Source: Sipunculus nudus (lineage: Eukaryota > Annelida > Sipuncula > Golfingiida > Sipunculidae). From it: a stretch of DNA of 64,000 bases. Made by a program: the position numbers and the translations under genes. Within the stretch, counting starts at the first letter, position 1. Every line of letters starts with the position of its first letter. The DNA lies in contig CM049310.1 in NCBI GenBank assembly GCA_026874595.1, positions 85,037,056 through 85,101,055 of the forward strand, given 5' to 3'. The notes under the pieces were generated by a model. That model was not told the origin of the DNA. It was given only the letters and a program-made list of their open reading frames with translations, and did no database searches. Positions 13,571-25,420 of the stretch are shown in pieces.

Positions 13571-14429
13571 GTTCTTTCTTTGATTTTGGATAAAGCTTTT
13601 CATATCTTAGAAATTATAGCCTAACAGAACAATGTACTTTCAATTTACACTTATGTCAATTCTAAATGGCCAGTTATTTGATAATATGCCTTCTCTTAAC
13701 GCAAACAGTGGTCAGAAAAGACCGGCATTAAACAACAATACTATATTCAACTAATGATACGTTGCTTTGTTATTCTTATAGAACCCTGTCAACACAAATA
13801 TAGTCATACAACCATTTCATCATATCAGAATACGTATCACTGTCAAATGACTACATTTAATTTGTAACAGTTTGTAACTTAATTAAAAATTAGTCAATGT
13901 TTAACCATTTCTAAAACACTTGAACATGATATAAAATACCGTTATACATTAACACATCAATAACATTTATGTCACTTATATCAATACGGTATAAATACTC
14001 CTCCCGATTTAACATTTAATTCTTACCTGAGTGAACTTTTCATGGTTTGTCCAAAAATATAATAAGCGCTTTCCGGTTATATTTACCGTTGTTCGATGAT
14101 ATCTCACCGCGAGATCGGTGAGAACTTGTGTGATAAGTAAAGTAGGTCTTTCCGAGCGTGCCCCTTTATGATATGGTCGGGTGGCACCGGGAATATCCCT
14201 AATGTTATGTACTTAAATAGGCACTCTATGAGTAAGTATGATATGTAGTTAATATAACCTGGCCCTAATTATTCAGTCCAAAGAGTCAATACCGCCCTTA
14301 GTTTTGTAAAACTGAGAATACTATCGTTGGATTGTGTTTGCGAGGGTTTCATATTCGCGATATTCTATATATAACACGAACCTTTGCAGTCCATTGAGAT
14401 TGGTATTGGTGTTATTGTAACTTTTACAG

Positions 14430-14514
14430 AGGTGAAAACATCAAACTATGTCCAGGATAACGTTCTTTTATATTAGTCTGACCATTTTTCTGAATATTTG
14501 TTTGTCAACATTAA
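14430..14514 (+). CDS. signal-peptide exon of a secreted or membrane protein gene
   Basis: The acceptor gttattgtaacttttacag ends at 14,429 and is followed by an 18-nt leader and an ATG at 14,448. Twenty-two codons follow, with a long hydrophobic core (residues 5-18, rich in F, I, L, Y), and then a GTAAGG donor at 14,515 in phase 1. This is the layout of a signal-peptide exon. The same acceptor and leader are kept in decayed copies at 10,353 and 24,637, which supports a real ancestral exon. The Ig-like gene at 49 kb has the same architecture: an acceptor just before the ATG, a signal peptide of about 24 codons, and a phase-1 donor. I found no downstream exon, so this copy may itself be dead. 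Confidence 0.55.
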
Positions 14515-14515
14515 G

Positions 14516-15801
14516 TAAGGATATGACTAAACTACTCAAAAATACACAGTAAAAATACTTTTTAATTTAGAAATTGTTCGCACATAAAACCTCAAGTGGA
14601 AATTCTGGATGTAATTAAAATAGTTTTCGTGACAAGAGAAAAGTATAGCTTTTCGGTCATATCGAATGAGAGATCCTAATGTACTGGAATGCTCGTGCCG
14701 ATTATGGGTTCGTTTTGGTTCAAAGTCTAAGATAGGCATGCCCTTATCATCTGAGTAATGACCTCGCGTAATAAATCGTATGTTAGTTGTTATTGTAATG
14801 TAAAGCTATCCATTGTTATATTTGGCATGAATAAACCTGGCTCATGATGTCAGGGATAGTAAACATATTTTATTCACTAAATGCGTTGATAAAATAATCA
14901 AGCTATGAAACTTCCGTATATTAATTATCATCAACAAGCTTCAGATGTAATAGCCCACGACCTAATCTTTTTTACGATGCCCACGCTCTAGAAGTATTTG
15001 TTTTATATAATTATTCCTTCCCACGTTATTCATATATACTGTTTTTTTTTTGGGAATATTACTTTATGACAAGATTGGTGACATTTAAGTACTGTTAGAT
15101 TAGAAAAACTATATTTACACAATATTATCACAGTTTCTGTTTCTGTTCAAATATTGTTTTGACAAATTATCTGGTATGTCCATGTATCTAAAATAGTAAT
15201 AGGGACATATTTAAATGTTATATATAGGATAATATATATTATTGTGTAGTACTGATACTAGCCTGGACAAGTTCAGTTTCGGCCTTATGTGTATGGAGAG
15301 AGTTTTTGACCATCTATAGGTTAGGAAATGGGAGAAATTGTCGAAAACTAGCAAACAACCTGTTCTGTTGTACTGAGTTATTCCGAATGTGTATGCCTGA
15401 CGCCAAGCACACATTATTACGGCACAGTTTACCGCCTTAACTAATAAGATGGAAATGTTTATCTTCCTCCTCATGGTGGAAATCTCTAAAGGGCTACCTG
15501 TTATATGAATTTGTTTAATGCTTAATGTGAGCTGATTATACGGCAAAGAAGTATTTACAGCATAATTGCTATATGGTTACTTATGATGATACTCTTATTT
15601 CTCTGATAATTGACTGTCCTGTTCTCAGAAGAGTTGTTTATGAGTGCCGTGACGACTTGTTGTAGTCATGATTATATTCTATATATCAGTTATAATATTC
15701 GCTATTTCTATCATCTAAAAGTTTAAATCTCTTGTTTTGAATCTATATTTTTGTCTCAACCTTCTTGCAATCCATCTGATATGTTTCCTTCTCTTTCTCT
15801 C

Positions 15802-15863
<62 letters not shown>

Positions 15864-16614
15864 TATTTATACATATAAAACATTTCTAAATATTCCGGAT
15901 GCTGGCTTAAGACAGTCAATGAACATAAAAAGAAGAGAAACATTAACGCCAACATTTCAACCAATCATCTTTTCAGCTACCCCTGTTGCCCTTGTCAGCG
16001 CGGGTGAACTTATTATATATACAAATATATAGCTGTGGGAATAGGTAATTATAATTTTTCCGTAATTTTCTCACATAAATGTTTGACTTCTCTCTGTGAA
16101 AGAAACAGCTCATCAGGTCATCATACTTTACTGTGGTAAAACTTAGCATTAAATGTTGATGCGTCACAGCGCACATTGTTAGACATACACACATACATAC
16201 AAGCACAATGACACAACAAAAAATTATTCTACCGTAATAAACAGGTTTAATATTATGATGTTATATGTATTAGATAACTGTTTAATAAACGGCGTCGAGT
16301 AGCACTTGATATAATGACACAATTGGTTTTAATCTGAATAATGCCCATAAATGCTATAGTAGTAAATGATCTTAATGCATAAATATTCTAATGCAAATAC
16401 ATTAGTTTAGCTATCTATAAGAAATACGAAATTTTACACTATGCTCATTAAAGGAAGATATATATGTATATTATTAAATATTCTAGAAACAAGTAGGCTA
16501 ATCGAGTTATGTAACACACATTAATTCATTACATTGGTGTTATTCACCATAGACAATGTATCTGTATTTTCATATTTATCTCCTTATGTAGATAAGAAAT
16601 AAACGGGAAAGCAA
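14516..16614. other. no gene recognised; one microsatellite
   Basis: AT-rich sequence with short frames only. The part just after 14,516 still resembles 10,410-10,680 and 24,730-25,060. A CT/AT microsatellite at 15,788-15,870 generates spurious low-complexity frames on both strands. Confidence 0.4.
15788..15870. repeat. compound microsatellite (CT/CTTT)n-(AT)n
   Basis: A pyrimidine run of CT with interspersed CTTT units passes directly into alternating AT with one ATGT interruption. Confidence 0.9.
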
Positions 16615-16933
16615 TCATGTGCATAGAAGTTTCGTGTTGTGTGTGAAACATTCAAAGCCGGTATAAGAGGCTGCCTCACGGTGACCATTTAAATAGAGCA
16701 TTAGTTCATGATCAAGCAGGGAATCCTTGGTCGGCAGAAGTTCTTCTTTGAGATGGCCTTCCAAACATATTCGGTCTGAACACAGGTCTTGCCCCAGTTC
16801 TCTATTCAAACAATATTCCTCTCCACAAATCCCGATTGATTCTGAATGTCCAAACAGCCCAACAACATCATTTGATCGATACCGTCTTTTACTCCAACCG
16901 AGAGTCCGTAAAAGTTGCGTTTTATTTGATGAC
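16615..16933 (-). CDS. putative terminal exon of an unrecognised protein
   Basis: A strong minus-strand acceptor (ttatcttttgtaatcctag, AG at 16,935-16,934) opens about 105 codons ending in TGA at 16,617-16,615. The predicted segment begins basic (motif GWSKRRYRS). It then has a cysteine-bearing stretch (ICGEEYC, later LCSDRICLEGH) and an acidic helix-like part (KEELLPTKDSLLDHELML). The acceptor and first part of the exon recur at about 25,330-25,345, where indels shift the frame. This looks like a coding exon present before the duplication. The family is unknown and no upstream exon was identified. Confidence 0.4.
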
Positions 16934-17039
16934 CTAGGATTACAAAAGATAACCCAGCGTTATGTGACCATTATTCACACATCATTGAAACAAGTTAGCC
17001 ATGGGTTGTGACGCTCAGACGATATGCATAACACTACGC

Positions 17040-17525
17040 CTCAGCTTCAAAGGAAGATTTTTTATTGGGCTTATATTGAAAATTCATAAATATTAATGAT
17101 ATTTCTATTTCACAAAATGGATGAGCCTTGATGAGGAACTGTAGATGGCACCAGTAGTTTTTTAACACGGATTTAGATATTGACGATCTAAAAAAAACAT
17201 GGAATTGTGTACTTGCCTCTCAAACTAAGCCATGTTGTTTACTCAAAATAGACTTGTTGCAAAATTATTTTACAAGTTTTCGTAACGTATATATGACAAA
17301 TAGATTTGTCATAGATTTAAATCTACGACTATAAATTTGGGGAAATTACTTTAAGGATCCTTAGCAAAGTAAATTAAAATATGAGGCAACAACTTCATAA
17401 AATAAAATGTTTGGAATACGAAAGGAAAAATACTACCAGTGCCGGAGTAAAGATATATGAATAAATGAAAATGAAGCTTGATTACTCTAACTTGACCATT
17501 TTTGGTGAAATTTTATAAATCTTTA
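17040..17525. other. no gene seen
   Basis: AT-rich sequence between the minus-strand exon candidate and the start of block B. Nothing recognised. Confidence 0.4.
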
Positions 17526-18559
17526 ATATTATATTGAGCCAATGTTTAAAGTATATGCTCAGTGACAGAAATTAGAAGTTACAGGGTCAATGATTAATCT
17601 TTTTCATCCAGGGGGAAACCAGTATTAAAAGTGTCCATTCACCTCCCTTTTGAAAAAAGAATTGATTTGATATATGGCTTCCTCTGTGTATATATTAATG
17701 ATAGAAAGATAATTTTGGTGGTGAAATGTTCAAATAAGGCCTTTCAAGTGGATCTACCTTCTGGTACATGAATTACACAATGCAGACCGGTAAGGTTATA
17801 GTTTTGGAATCAAATAGTTCAGGCTAAACAATTGATATTTGGAAGGGGGGTGGGGGTCCAAACACTTGTCTTTCAAAATATAAAAAAATGTACAAGAAGG
17901 GTATAAAATGTCTTTGTTATTTCCCTATCCAATGTTTTTTTTATAAAGCATCGTTTTATATATTAAATAACTTCAGGTCACGGTATATCTTTTTATTCAA
18001 CGGAAGAAAAAAATATAAATGACTGTTCGTTAAAAATCATGTTTACGTGTCATCTAAATGACAGTTCAATTTAATTTTATGAGAATATACTTTAAACTAT
18101 TATGACATTAATTCAAATTAATCGATCATTTGATTGTTCAGTCATTAAGGTCAAAGAAGAGAGTTGTTGGGTCTGTGTCATAATAAAGGCATTGGCCATA
18201 CTTTAAGAAAGTAGAAGAAATCATCACTTTTGTGCCGAAAAATTTATTTACCATGTGCAATGTCTAGTATTTAATATACAAAAACGGCTGTAGGTATCAT
18301 CATTTATATTGTTAGGTATATTCAGCTGTTTGTAGAGTAACTTCAATACTCCGCTTTTATAGATCCAGCATAACCCTAGTGAAATGTATGTCATTATATC
18401 ACCAAAAACGCTCGTTCAGCGCTTTTTTATCTCTAGTACAACACCAGTACAAAACGCTAATTATTTGTTATCTACTGACTTTGCAACATGTATTGACTCA
18501 TCCTTCATTTTTTCTTCTTTCTGTGTATTTTCATTATAATGCTAATTCCATTCCATACC

Positions 18560-18860
18560 GTATTGCGCCGTACTTTCTTGTTAGAATAAAGATCAATATA
18601 CAGTGCCATTGTACTCCAGTATATCGCCAGTACATTGTCATTATGGCTTCAGTATAACTCCATGCAGTACAGCGCCAGTTTAGCTCTAGTATAACGTTAG
18701 TACAGCCCCATTATAACTCCAGTATAACGCCAGTACAGTGCCATTATAGGTCTAGAATAATAGCTCTAGTATAATTATAGCTTCAGTATAATAAGTATAT
18801 AGCACCTTCAGAGGTACAGTATAGCACCAATACAGCATCAGTACTGTCTACAGATAAAAA
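18560..18860. repeat. degenerate minisatellite
   Basis: Short units such as agtataacgccagtacag and cattataactccagtata recur many times with changes, giving a period of roughly 12-36 bp. A shorter, more decayed version (ccagtataacg / cagcgcaaacag) sits at the paralogous position near 2600-2650. Confidence 0.7.
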
Positions 18861-20570
18861 TTCATAATTATAATTAAAGGTATTCAATATGCGTGTGTAG
18901 ATGGAATGATTTCTTTAAGTACGCCGGGGCCGTTTCATGACAATATCGGTTCATCAAACTTATTCTACTAACAAGATATAACTAAATAGATTATTTCTAA
19001 CAATCTTTAAGTAGATAAGCTCAAAGTAAACATATATATAATTCCGCTGTTGACAATGATAGTGTAGACATTCTAATTATGATAGGCTTTAATGATATAA
19101 TAATTGTAAGTTTTTAACAATCTATCTGTCAGCGAGGACAGGGCATCGACCAATAGCGGGAAACGTCTATATTTGTTGAGGGGATTATTAGAACTAATTC
19201 GTCTAAATTGCTTTAATTGATTTTCGTTTGTTAAATAAAAAGAGTCTCACTAAGTATAACATGGTAATAGAAGGTGCAATGTTTACACTGATGTAAGGAA
19301 GTATTTAGTGTCTGACTGACGGTTTCCTGTCCCATTAGTTCAGGGTGTCCCTATCAGAGGACTCTGTGGGCATGTATACACACTTCACACCCGTTATCTT
19401 AGCGGAGGCCTTTAACCTGTGACCGTGTTGCTACATGACCAAGAAAACATTCGCATAGGCCATCTTAAACCAACATTTTGACCTATCAGTAAGTGTACAT
19501 ATATATAACTATTGTACTTGTATCTGCTATTTGTCACGTAAGCTTGTTCATACTCTCTAATCTTATATTGTGCCTGATTAGGAGGTTGCCCAGGTACTTG
19601 GCTGTAACTATTGGTAGTGGCATACTGGTGAATTTACTGGTGTAGTCTGAGAAATATCACTGTCAATTATTTAGACTGAAGTAAACAGGAACTGCTCTAA
19701 ACACTTGTTGGAGTTCAATTTTCAGGACATAATGTTTAGAAAATTCTAGCTACAATCCCGTCCTTTATATTCCAAAAGAAAATGTTAAATTAATATCATG
19801 TTTCATGCGTGCAAAATGGTACCATAAAGGATAATTTTTCTAGTTTTTTATTCATATAATTTGATCAGTTTATCATACCAAGTCATACACCAAGCTGACT
19901 CGACTGTTATTTTATGATGTTTGATATAATTTATTATGATATTATCCCACAAGGTGTCCTTGTTTGTTGTTCCGGCCATGTGGAACTCCAGATTACTAGG
20001 CATTTGTGATTATATTCTGAGGCTGAAAATAGGTTTTCCTTTTAATGAAATAACCTCGAATTCTAGGTTGAATTATTAGACTTCCGTAACTCTTCTACAA
20101 TATCTTATTAGACCAAGCGCACCATATTAGCATTCCTTGTGTGTATAACTCAGAAAAGGGGCTCAACCATAATATCCATTACTTACTTCTAACATTGGAA
20201 TAATTACCACATTTGTATATTTATGGATAACATAATTATGGTTCCTCATAGAAAGCAATTTCTATTACTAGTCAAAGGATACATTTCATTTATTTGATGC
20301 AGGTACAAGGAAGAAATCATTTAAAGTTACTTCTCCTAGCGTGCTAAACGTCCTATGTTAAATGTATGACAAGAAAAACACATGGGTCCAGCCTTCAAAT
20401 GGAAATTTTAATTATATAGAAGTTCCAGGGCAAACTCCTCATAATTTATAATTTTACATTTCACTTTTACGAAGGTTCATGGCCATTTCAATAGCTCCTT
20501 TATGATATGTATTGTTTCGTGTTCATAAAATGAAAAAGCAGGACACACTTTTCGTAAAATAGTTATAGTT

Positions 20571-20572
<2 letters not shown>

Positions 20573-20612
<40 letters not shown>
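20573..20612. repeat. (AT)n microsatellite
   Basis: An uninterrupted alternating AT run of about 40 bp. Confidence 0.95.
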
Positions 20613-20614
<2 letters not shown>

Positions 20615-20820
20615 CAAATTATTCACGGTTTTAACTTTAATCTATGCAGATAGGGGGTTCAAACGGAAAGTTTCCTATAATTGCCGAAAATAATGGGACA
20701 GTTCTCACTAAAGAACTGAATTGGTAAATTCACAACACATATGTGTCGTTGTATTGATGGATCACCTGGGTAATGCGGGTTTACTTAACAATTCCACTTA
20801 AAAAAATACTTAACTAGGCC

Positions 20821-21065
20821 AAACATGACCCGAATAAATCAACGGTTAAATACAATATATGTAAATATACGGAATTTGACTAAATTCTTTATTGCACACG
20901 AAACTGTATTATCTGTAATCTGAGTAATGCTGTCGAGTTACTAAACAATACCAGCGGATAACTTAACAGGCCAAACATGACATAAATACAATATATGTAA
21001 ATATCTGGAATTTTGACTAAATTCTTCATTGAACATGAATCTGTATTTTTCTGTAATTTATGTTG
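20821..21065. repeat. local tandem duplication, about 145 bp period
   Basis: The phrase aatacaatatatgtaaatat followed by ggaattt(t)gactaaattctt(t/c)attg occurs at about 20,850 and again at about 20,990, with the context continuing to a similar ctgtatt...ctgtaat ending. It is a diverged two-copy tandem repeat. Confidence 0.65.
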
Positions 21066-21434
21066 GGGGGTCAGGGACCTGTTTATACTTGTGTCACTGG
21101 CTTCCTGATTCATACTGGGTATTTCCTGGTTGCGTAATATCTCAATAGCCGTTCACTTGGGCCATATAGGTTACGGCTTTATGATGGAGTATGTTGAACG
21201 TGTAGGCGGGGAACCGTTCCCTGTGAAAATGAATGATCAAGAGCGGGAAAATAGCTGTTCTAATTTTATCCAGATAGGGAAATGCCCTATAATTAAAACA
21301 ATGTTGAAGGTTGGAGAGCCTTCGGCTAGCACCTAGGACAGCTCAAACTACAGGAATGCCGCTACACAACTGTTATGGATCAGACATGAAACCTTTGGTG
21401 TGAAAGATAAGCTACCAATCAGTGTATGAAGTAT

Positions 21435-21487
21435 AGATAGACCTAATAAAACTCATATATATATATAGAGTTTTATTAGGTCTATCT
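21435..21487. repeat. perfect 20-bp inverted repeat around an AT loop
   Basis: The left arm agatagacctaataaaactc (21,435-21,454) is perfectly complementary to the right arm at 21,468-21,487, separated by 13 bp of alternating AT. With one mismatch the arms extend outward to about 27 bp (gaagta on the left, tacttc on the right). It may be a MITE-like or foldback remnant. Confidence 0.85.
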
Positions 21488-21570
21488 TTACTTCCTATGT
21501 ATACTTTATATGTATGTATATAGCCGTTCTAGTCTGTAGAAGAAGCGTAGATACAGAGGAAGAGTGAGGC

Positions 21571-21681
21571 CTTTTAAATAGAATGTTTATTAACACACAA
21601 GCTTTCGAAGTGCATAGCTTCTCGGTCAGGTTGACCACCTTTAAAAGCTTGGATTATTAAACAAGTCATTCTATGTAAAAG
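21571..21681. repeat. short element with about 17-bp terminal inverted repeats
   Basis: gccttttaaatagaatg near the left edge is the inverted complement, with one mismatch, of cattctatgtaaaaggc near the right edge, about 75 bp away. It directly abuts an (AT)n run on its right, a structure reminiscent of small microsatellite-linked mobile repeats. Boundaries are approximate. Confidence 0.5.
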
Positions 21682-21684
21682 GCG

Positions 21685-21686
<2 letters not shown>

Positions 21687-21750
<64 letters not shown>
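21687..21750. repeat. (AT)n microsatellite
   Basis: About 64 bp of alternating AT immediately after the inverted-repeat element. Confidence 0.95.
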
Positions 21751-21752
<2 letters not shown>

Positions 21753-21759
21753 CTCTCAC

Positions 21760-21935
21760 CAAAAACAACACTGTAAATTCACAACAGTCTGTTATACCGC
21801 TCTGGCCTAGTCTGAAAGCCATAGAGCACTTTACATGTATATATAGAATAAAACACTGAAGAAAAACAACACTGTAAATTCACTGCAGACTGTTTCTCGG
21901 GATGCGACCCGTTCATCAGGTGAATGTTGTTAGAA
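21760..21935. repeat. direct repeats in a dispersed-repeat cluster
   Basis: aaacaacactgtaaattcac occurs at about 21,764 and again near 21,865, each followed by a cag.ctgtt motif. The second copy runs into ctcgggatgcgacccgttca. The cluster looks like mobile-repeat debris, but I cannot name the family. Confidence 0.5.
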
Positions 21936-21959
21936 TGAAGCTTACGGCGTGGTTTGGAA

Positions 21960-22035
21960 AGGCCGAGACTTTTCTCTTAATCTCTTCAAGTCTCGGCTTT
22001 TCAAACTATCTCATAATCTCGTTAAGTCTCGGCTA
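21960..22035. repeat. hairpin with a repeated aagtctcggc motif
   Basis: gccgagactt is followed about 16 bp later by its exact inverted complement aagtctcggc, and the latter motif recurs as a direct repeat about 36 bp further on. Confidence 0.55.
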
Positions 22036-22427
22036 CACTCAATGATTATTCATTATGATACTTTTTATTGTATCCTGACCTCACGGCTAATGTTCAATGT
22101 GGCCCCGAAAAAGCTGTATATACATCAACTGCTACTCTAAGTGACAATTTGATAAGAATGACTGGCTTCGTTACCATGCAGCGAAGTTTCTGACACAAAA
22201 ACATTAGCACCTTTCTACGATCAAAGTACATAATACAAAAAAAAATTATGGTAGTTATGGCTTGAACGGTACATGCACAGAATAAAAAAATCGTCCCTAT
22301 CTAATGCTAGATAAAGTATTGAGTATTTAGGTTACGGCTTTGCAAATAAAAACAATCAATCCCTATTTGAGGTTGGGTTATTATATATTACACCTATGAT
22401 ATGTTAACATAACGACTTAGACTACTG

Positions 22428-22439
22428 ATATATATATAT

Positions 22440-22499
<60 letters not shown>
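22428..22499. repeat. (AT)n microsatellite
   Basis: About 72 bp of alternating AT with one AAAT interruption, lying inside the block paralogous to 7600-7640, which lacks it. Confidence 0.95.
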
Positions 22500-22503
<4 letters not shown>

Positions 22504-24636
22504 TCGGCTATGCATCGATCAAAGTAATACTACTTGCTAAGCCCAACCCGACGGGTCATATCAGGTGCTTCACATCATACTGAGGACCAAGAGGGTTAGT
22601 GTATGTAACTTAGACCAATTAAAAGGCGTCCCTAAACCCTCAAATGACGCCTATTTTACTTCATGGAACATGTGTGCATCAGAAGTTAGGAGGAAATATA
22701 AAAATACTTATTTAAAACACCACCGACTGTCAAGATAGAGTTTATTTCTTATTTACCTCTTAGGTTTGTTCAGAAATGTGAAGATAAAATGACCATAATA
22801 AATTTTCAACGGCCATACATATAGCACCCTTTTGCACGTGTAAACCAGATATGTTGATTCACTACACACAATAAGTAAGTACCATAACCTTGCATTATAG
22901 CAGACCAGTAAGCAATAGATATATATGTCTAAAGTTGACATAGTAAATTGCGTCATTTGTGAATATAAACTTTCTGTTTTAATTCACGGAAAATCAAAAT
23001 AAAGATATATATTACACATTAGGTATATATGTATTCATGTGTGTCTGTGAGAATCAATCTATTTCTGTCAAAAACTTGTTGAACATGAAAAATGCACTTT
23101 TGAAACGTGAATAAACCATAACCTAGGTTTATTGCATCTAAGGGTATAAAAATATTAAAATATTAAGATCAATAAAAAAAGCAAAACGTTCATATGTCGA
23201 TCCAGTTTTATGCCAGAACAGATATGTTAATTTCTAGAAGCTTTATACGTTACAAAAGCCCATGTAAGCTGCTCACGATGACTCTTTCTTTTCAGTTATT
23301 TTCTTTAAAATAATTGTAAGGGGTAACCATCAGTGCAAATGAAAACTGTACAAGGTTGAAAATGAAAATAAACATAATGATAAAACAAGATAAAATTCGT
23401 CATAAAAGTACGTCACATTTAGTTTAAACGTTAATAAAGGAACTAATATAAATACCAAAATATGGCAATTATGGGACACACCTACTCATATGACATATGT
23501 AAAATATACTAGGTTTTTTTCTACATTGATGAAAGGAAAGATAACATTTAACCGGAAGGTATAATGTTCTCTTTATTATTCCGTTCAGTAATATTTGATT
23601 TGTCGTTCTGTGTGACATGAAAAGGTCTTTGAAAATGGTCAAGTTTGTCCATTGCCTTTCATGATATCAGGAAGAAACATTAAATGTTGACAACCTTTTG
23701 GAAATTAAAAAGACATTCTAAATGGACTGACGAATAACAGTAACCTTAGGGAGAAAACGAATAATTTATAAGGAGAGTAGAAGAATACCCGACTTAGTCC
23801 TTCGTGTGGTTCATCAGTGGTGTGTTGGACAGATGTACGGGCATTCACATTTCTTTTGCAATAATCACTTATCAGACTTCAAAGAAAAGGTTACCACCAC
23901 CTGTCTGCATGCATAGAATTAAGTTCTGCTATGTATCTGACGTCTGAGGTTCTGTGGCATTACAGTCAATGCCTTGGCCTCATAGCTTGGACAGAATAGG
24001 TCACAGCAATATCCGCCTAGGGTTCCTAATGAATCCCACCAGGACAAGGAACTTATTTCGAATATCTACCGCTTTTGCCCTGCTGAAGGATTGGCCAGTT
24101 TCTTTTATTTGTCATTCTCAAAAACAAATAAAAATGTGTAAAATAGAAAAACTACAGGTGCTTTCATAAGTCATATGCAGGTGTTCAAGATCAAGGAATA
24201 AAACCAGGTTTTTCGCCAATTTTTCAAGGATTACCTTGGAAATCTGGATATTTGTATGTCGTTGATTTATTTCCGTCTGAAACTTCATCTGTAGTCATCT
24301 TCGGAAATAAAAACCCAATCACTAGACCTTTTTACTTTATCGTCAAACATTGATTCTTGTAATTTTCTCCACTGATCTTGTTTAGCTTAAATAAGGTTTT
24401 AACTTTTTTTCTGTAATCTTGGAAGTGAAAGGTTGGCGTATGCAATAAATCAAATTAGTACGGGCCTATAGCACATAGCATGGGTTACGGGGCCAAAGGT
24501 TATACAAAATGTTACATTGGAATGTAACAATATGTCTATTTCACCATTTTTTTTCAGTACGCTACATTTTGACAAAAGGAAACAAGGGTGTATTGCAAAC
24601 TAAACAAATGAGTACATGTCTGCGATACTATTACAG
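22500..24636. other. decayed duplicated sequence, no gene seen
   Basis: Alignable by eye to 7620-8520 and then directly to 9600-10,350, skipping the 8520-9600 segment of block A. Part of 22,670-22,940 is also similar to 29,470-29,600 and 31,240-31,310. No open frame with splice support was seen. Confidence 0.45.
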
Positions 24637-24722
24637 CGGTGAAAACAACAAAATATGTCACATATAATGTCCGTCTATATTATTGTTTAAAGCCTTTCTA
24701 AATATACGTTTGAAACCATTAA
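24637..24722 (+). pseudogene. broken signal-peptide exon (block B copy)
   Basis: It retains the acceptor ctattacag, the leader ggtgaaaacaacaaaat, an ATG at 24,655 and the donor attaagtaagg at 24,723. The frame stops after 11 codons at the same TAA as the 10.37-kb copy. Both splice sites survive although the coding frame is lost, which indicates decay of a formerly functional exon. Confidence 0.5.
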
Positions 24723-25239
24723 GTAAGGAACTTCCACACGATACTGAATCTATACATATGTAAATATATACATTCTTTTTAGCAATTATTCATACATAAA
24801 ACCTATATTTAAAAGTGTATAGCCTTGGATGTTATATAAAATAGTTTACACACGAAGGCTATGTGACCAGAGAAAAGTATATGAATATATAACATATGAA
24901 AATGATCCCAATGTAATTGCTCGTGTCTATCATGGATTTGTTTTGGTTTAAAGTCTAAAATTGCCCTTATCACCGGAGTAATGACCTCGCTTATTAAATC
25001 GTATTTTTTTGTAATGTCAAACTTTACGATGTTATATTTTGTACCAATAAACATGGCTCATGGTGTCATGGAAAGGCAATATATTTTATTCACTGAATGC
25101 ATTGACAAAGTAATCATAGCCGAGGACTTCGGAAGTTCTTGTTTTAGATCACCAGATCGTATTTTCGTTTAGACCAAAAGACACGACCCGGTTCTTAGTT
25201 CCTTGTGACCAAACAATATTCCTTTTTACTTACCTCAAC

Positions 25240-25420
25240 TGACTTTAAATTCCCAAATAGTCGTCAACATCATTGATTGAGACGTATGGGCTCCCACCGA
25301 GAGTTCGTTGCGTTGCTTATTCGATGTCCTAGGATTGCAAAAGAGAACCCAACGTTATGTGACCATTATTCACACAGCATTAAAACAAGTGACCCATGGG
25401 TCGTAAAGCTCAGGTGATAT
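25240..25420 (-). pseudogene. decayed copy of the 16.6-16.9 kb exon region
   Basis: The minus-strand acceptor ctcttttgcaatcctag and the following gacatcgaataag match the exon start at 16,933. Small indels not divisible by three break the frame, and similarity ends well before the stop codon of the intact copy. Confidence 0.4.

Larger units (their letters stand above)
17530..25420 (+). repeat. ancient duplicated block B
   Basis: This stretch repeats the order of landmarks seen in block A, with offsets drifting from about +15.6 kb at the left to +14.3 kb at the right, and adds the segment shared between 16,850-17,030 and 25,240-25,420. For example ggtcaat.attaatctttt near 17,585 matches 1941-1963, and the signal-peptide exon region near 24,637 matches 10,353. 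Divergence is high, and B lacks the 8520-9600 segment of A. Confidence 0.6.

Noticed and set aside
15743-16032. Ser/Leu- and Arg/Glu-repeat frames
   Set aside because: They come from the CT/AT microsatellite and carry no independent coding evidence.
18379-18657. Plus-strand 92-codon frame
   Set aside because: It runs into the minisatellite and has no splice, start-context or domain support.
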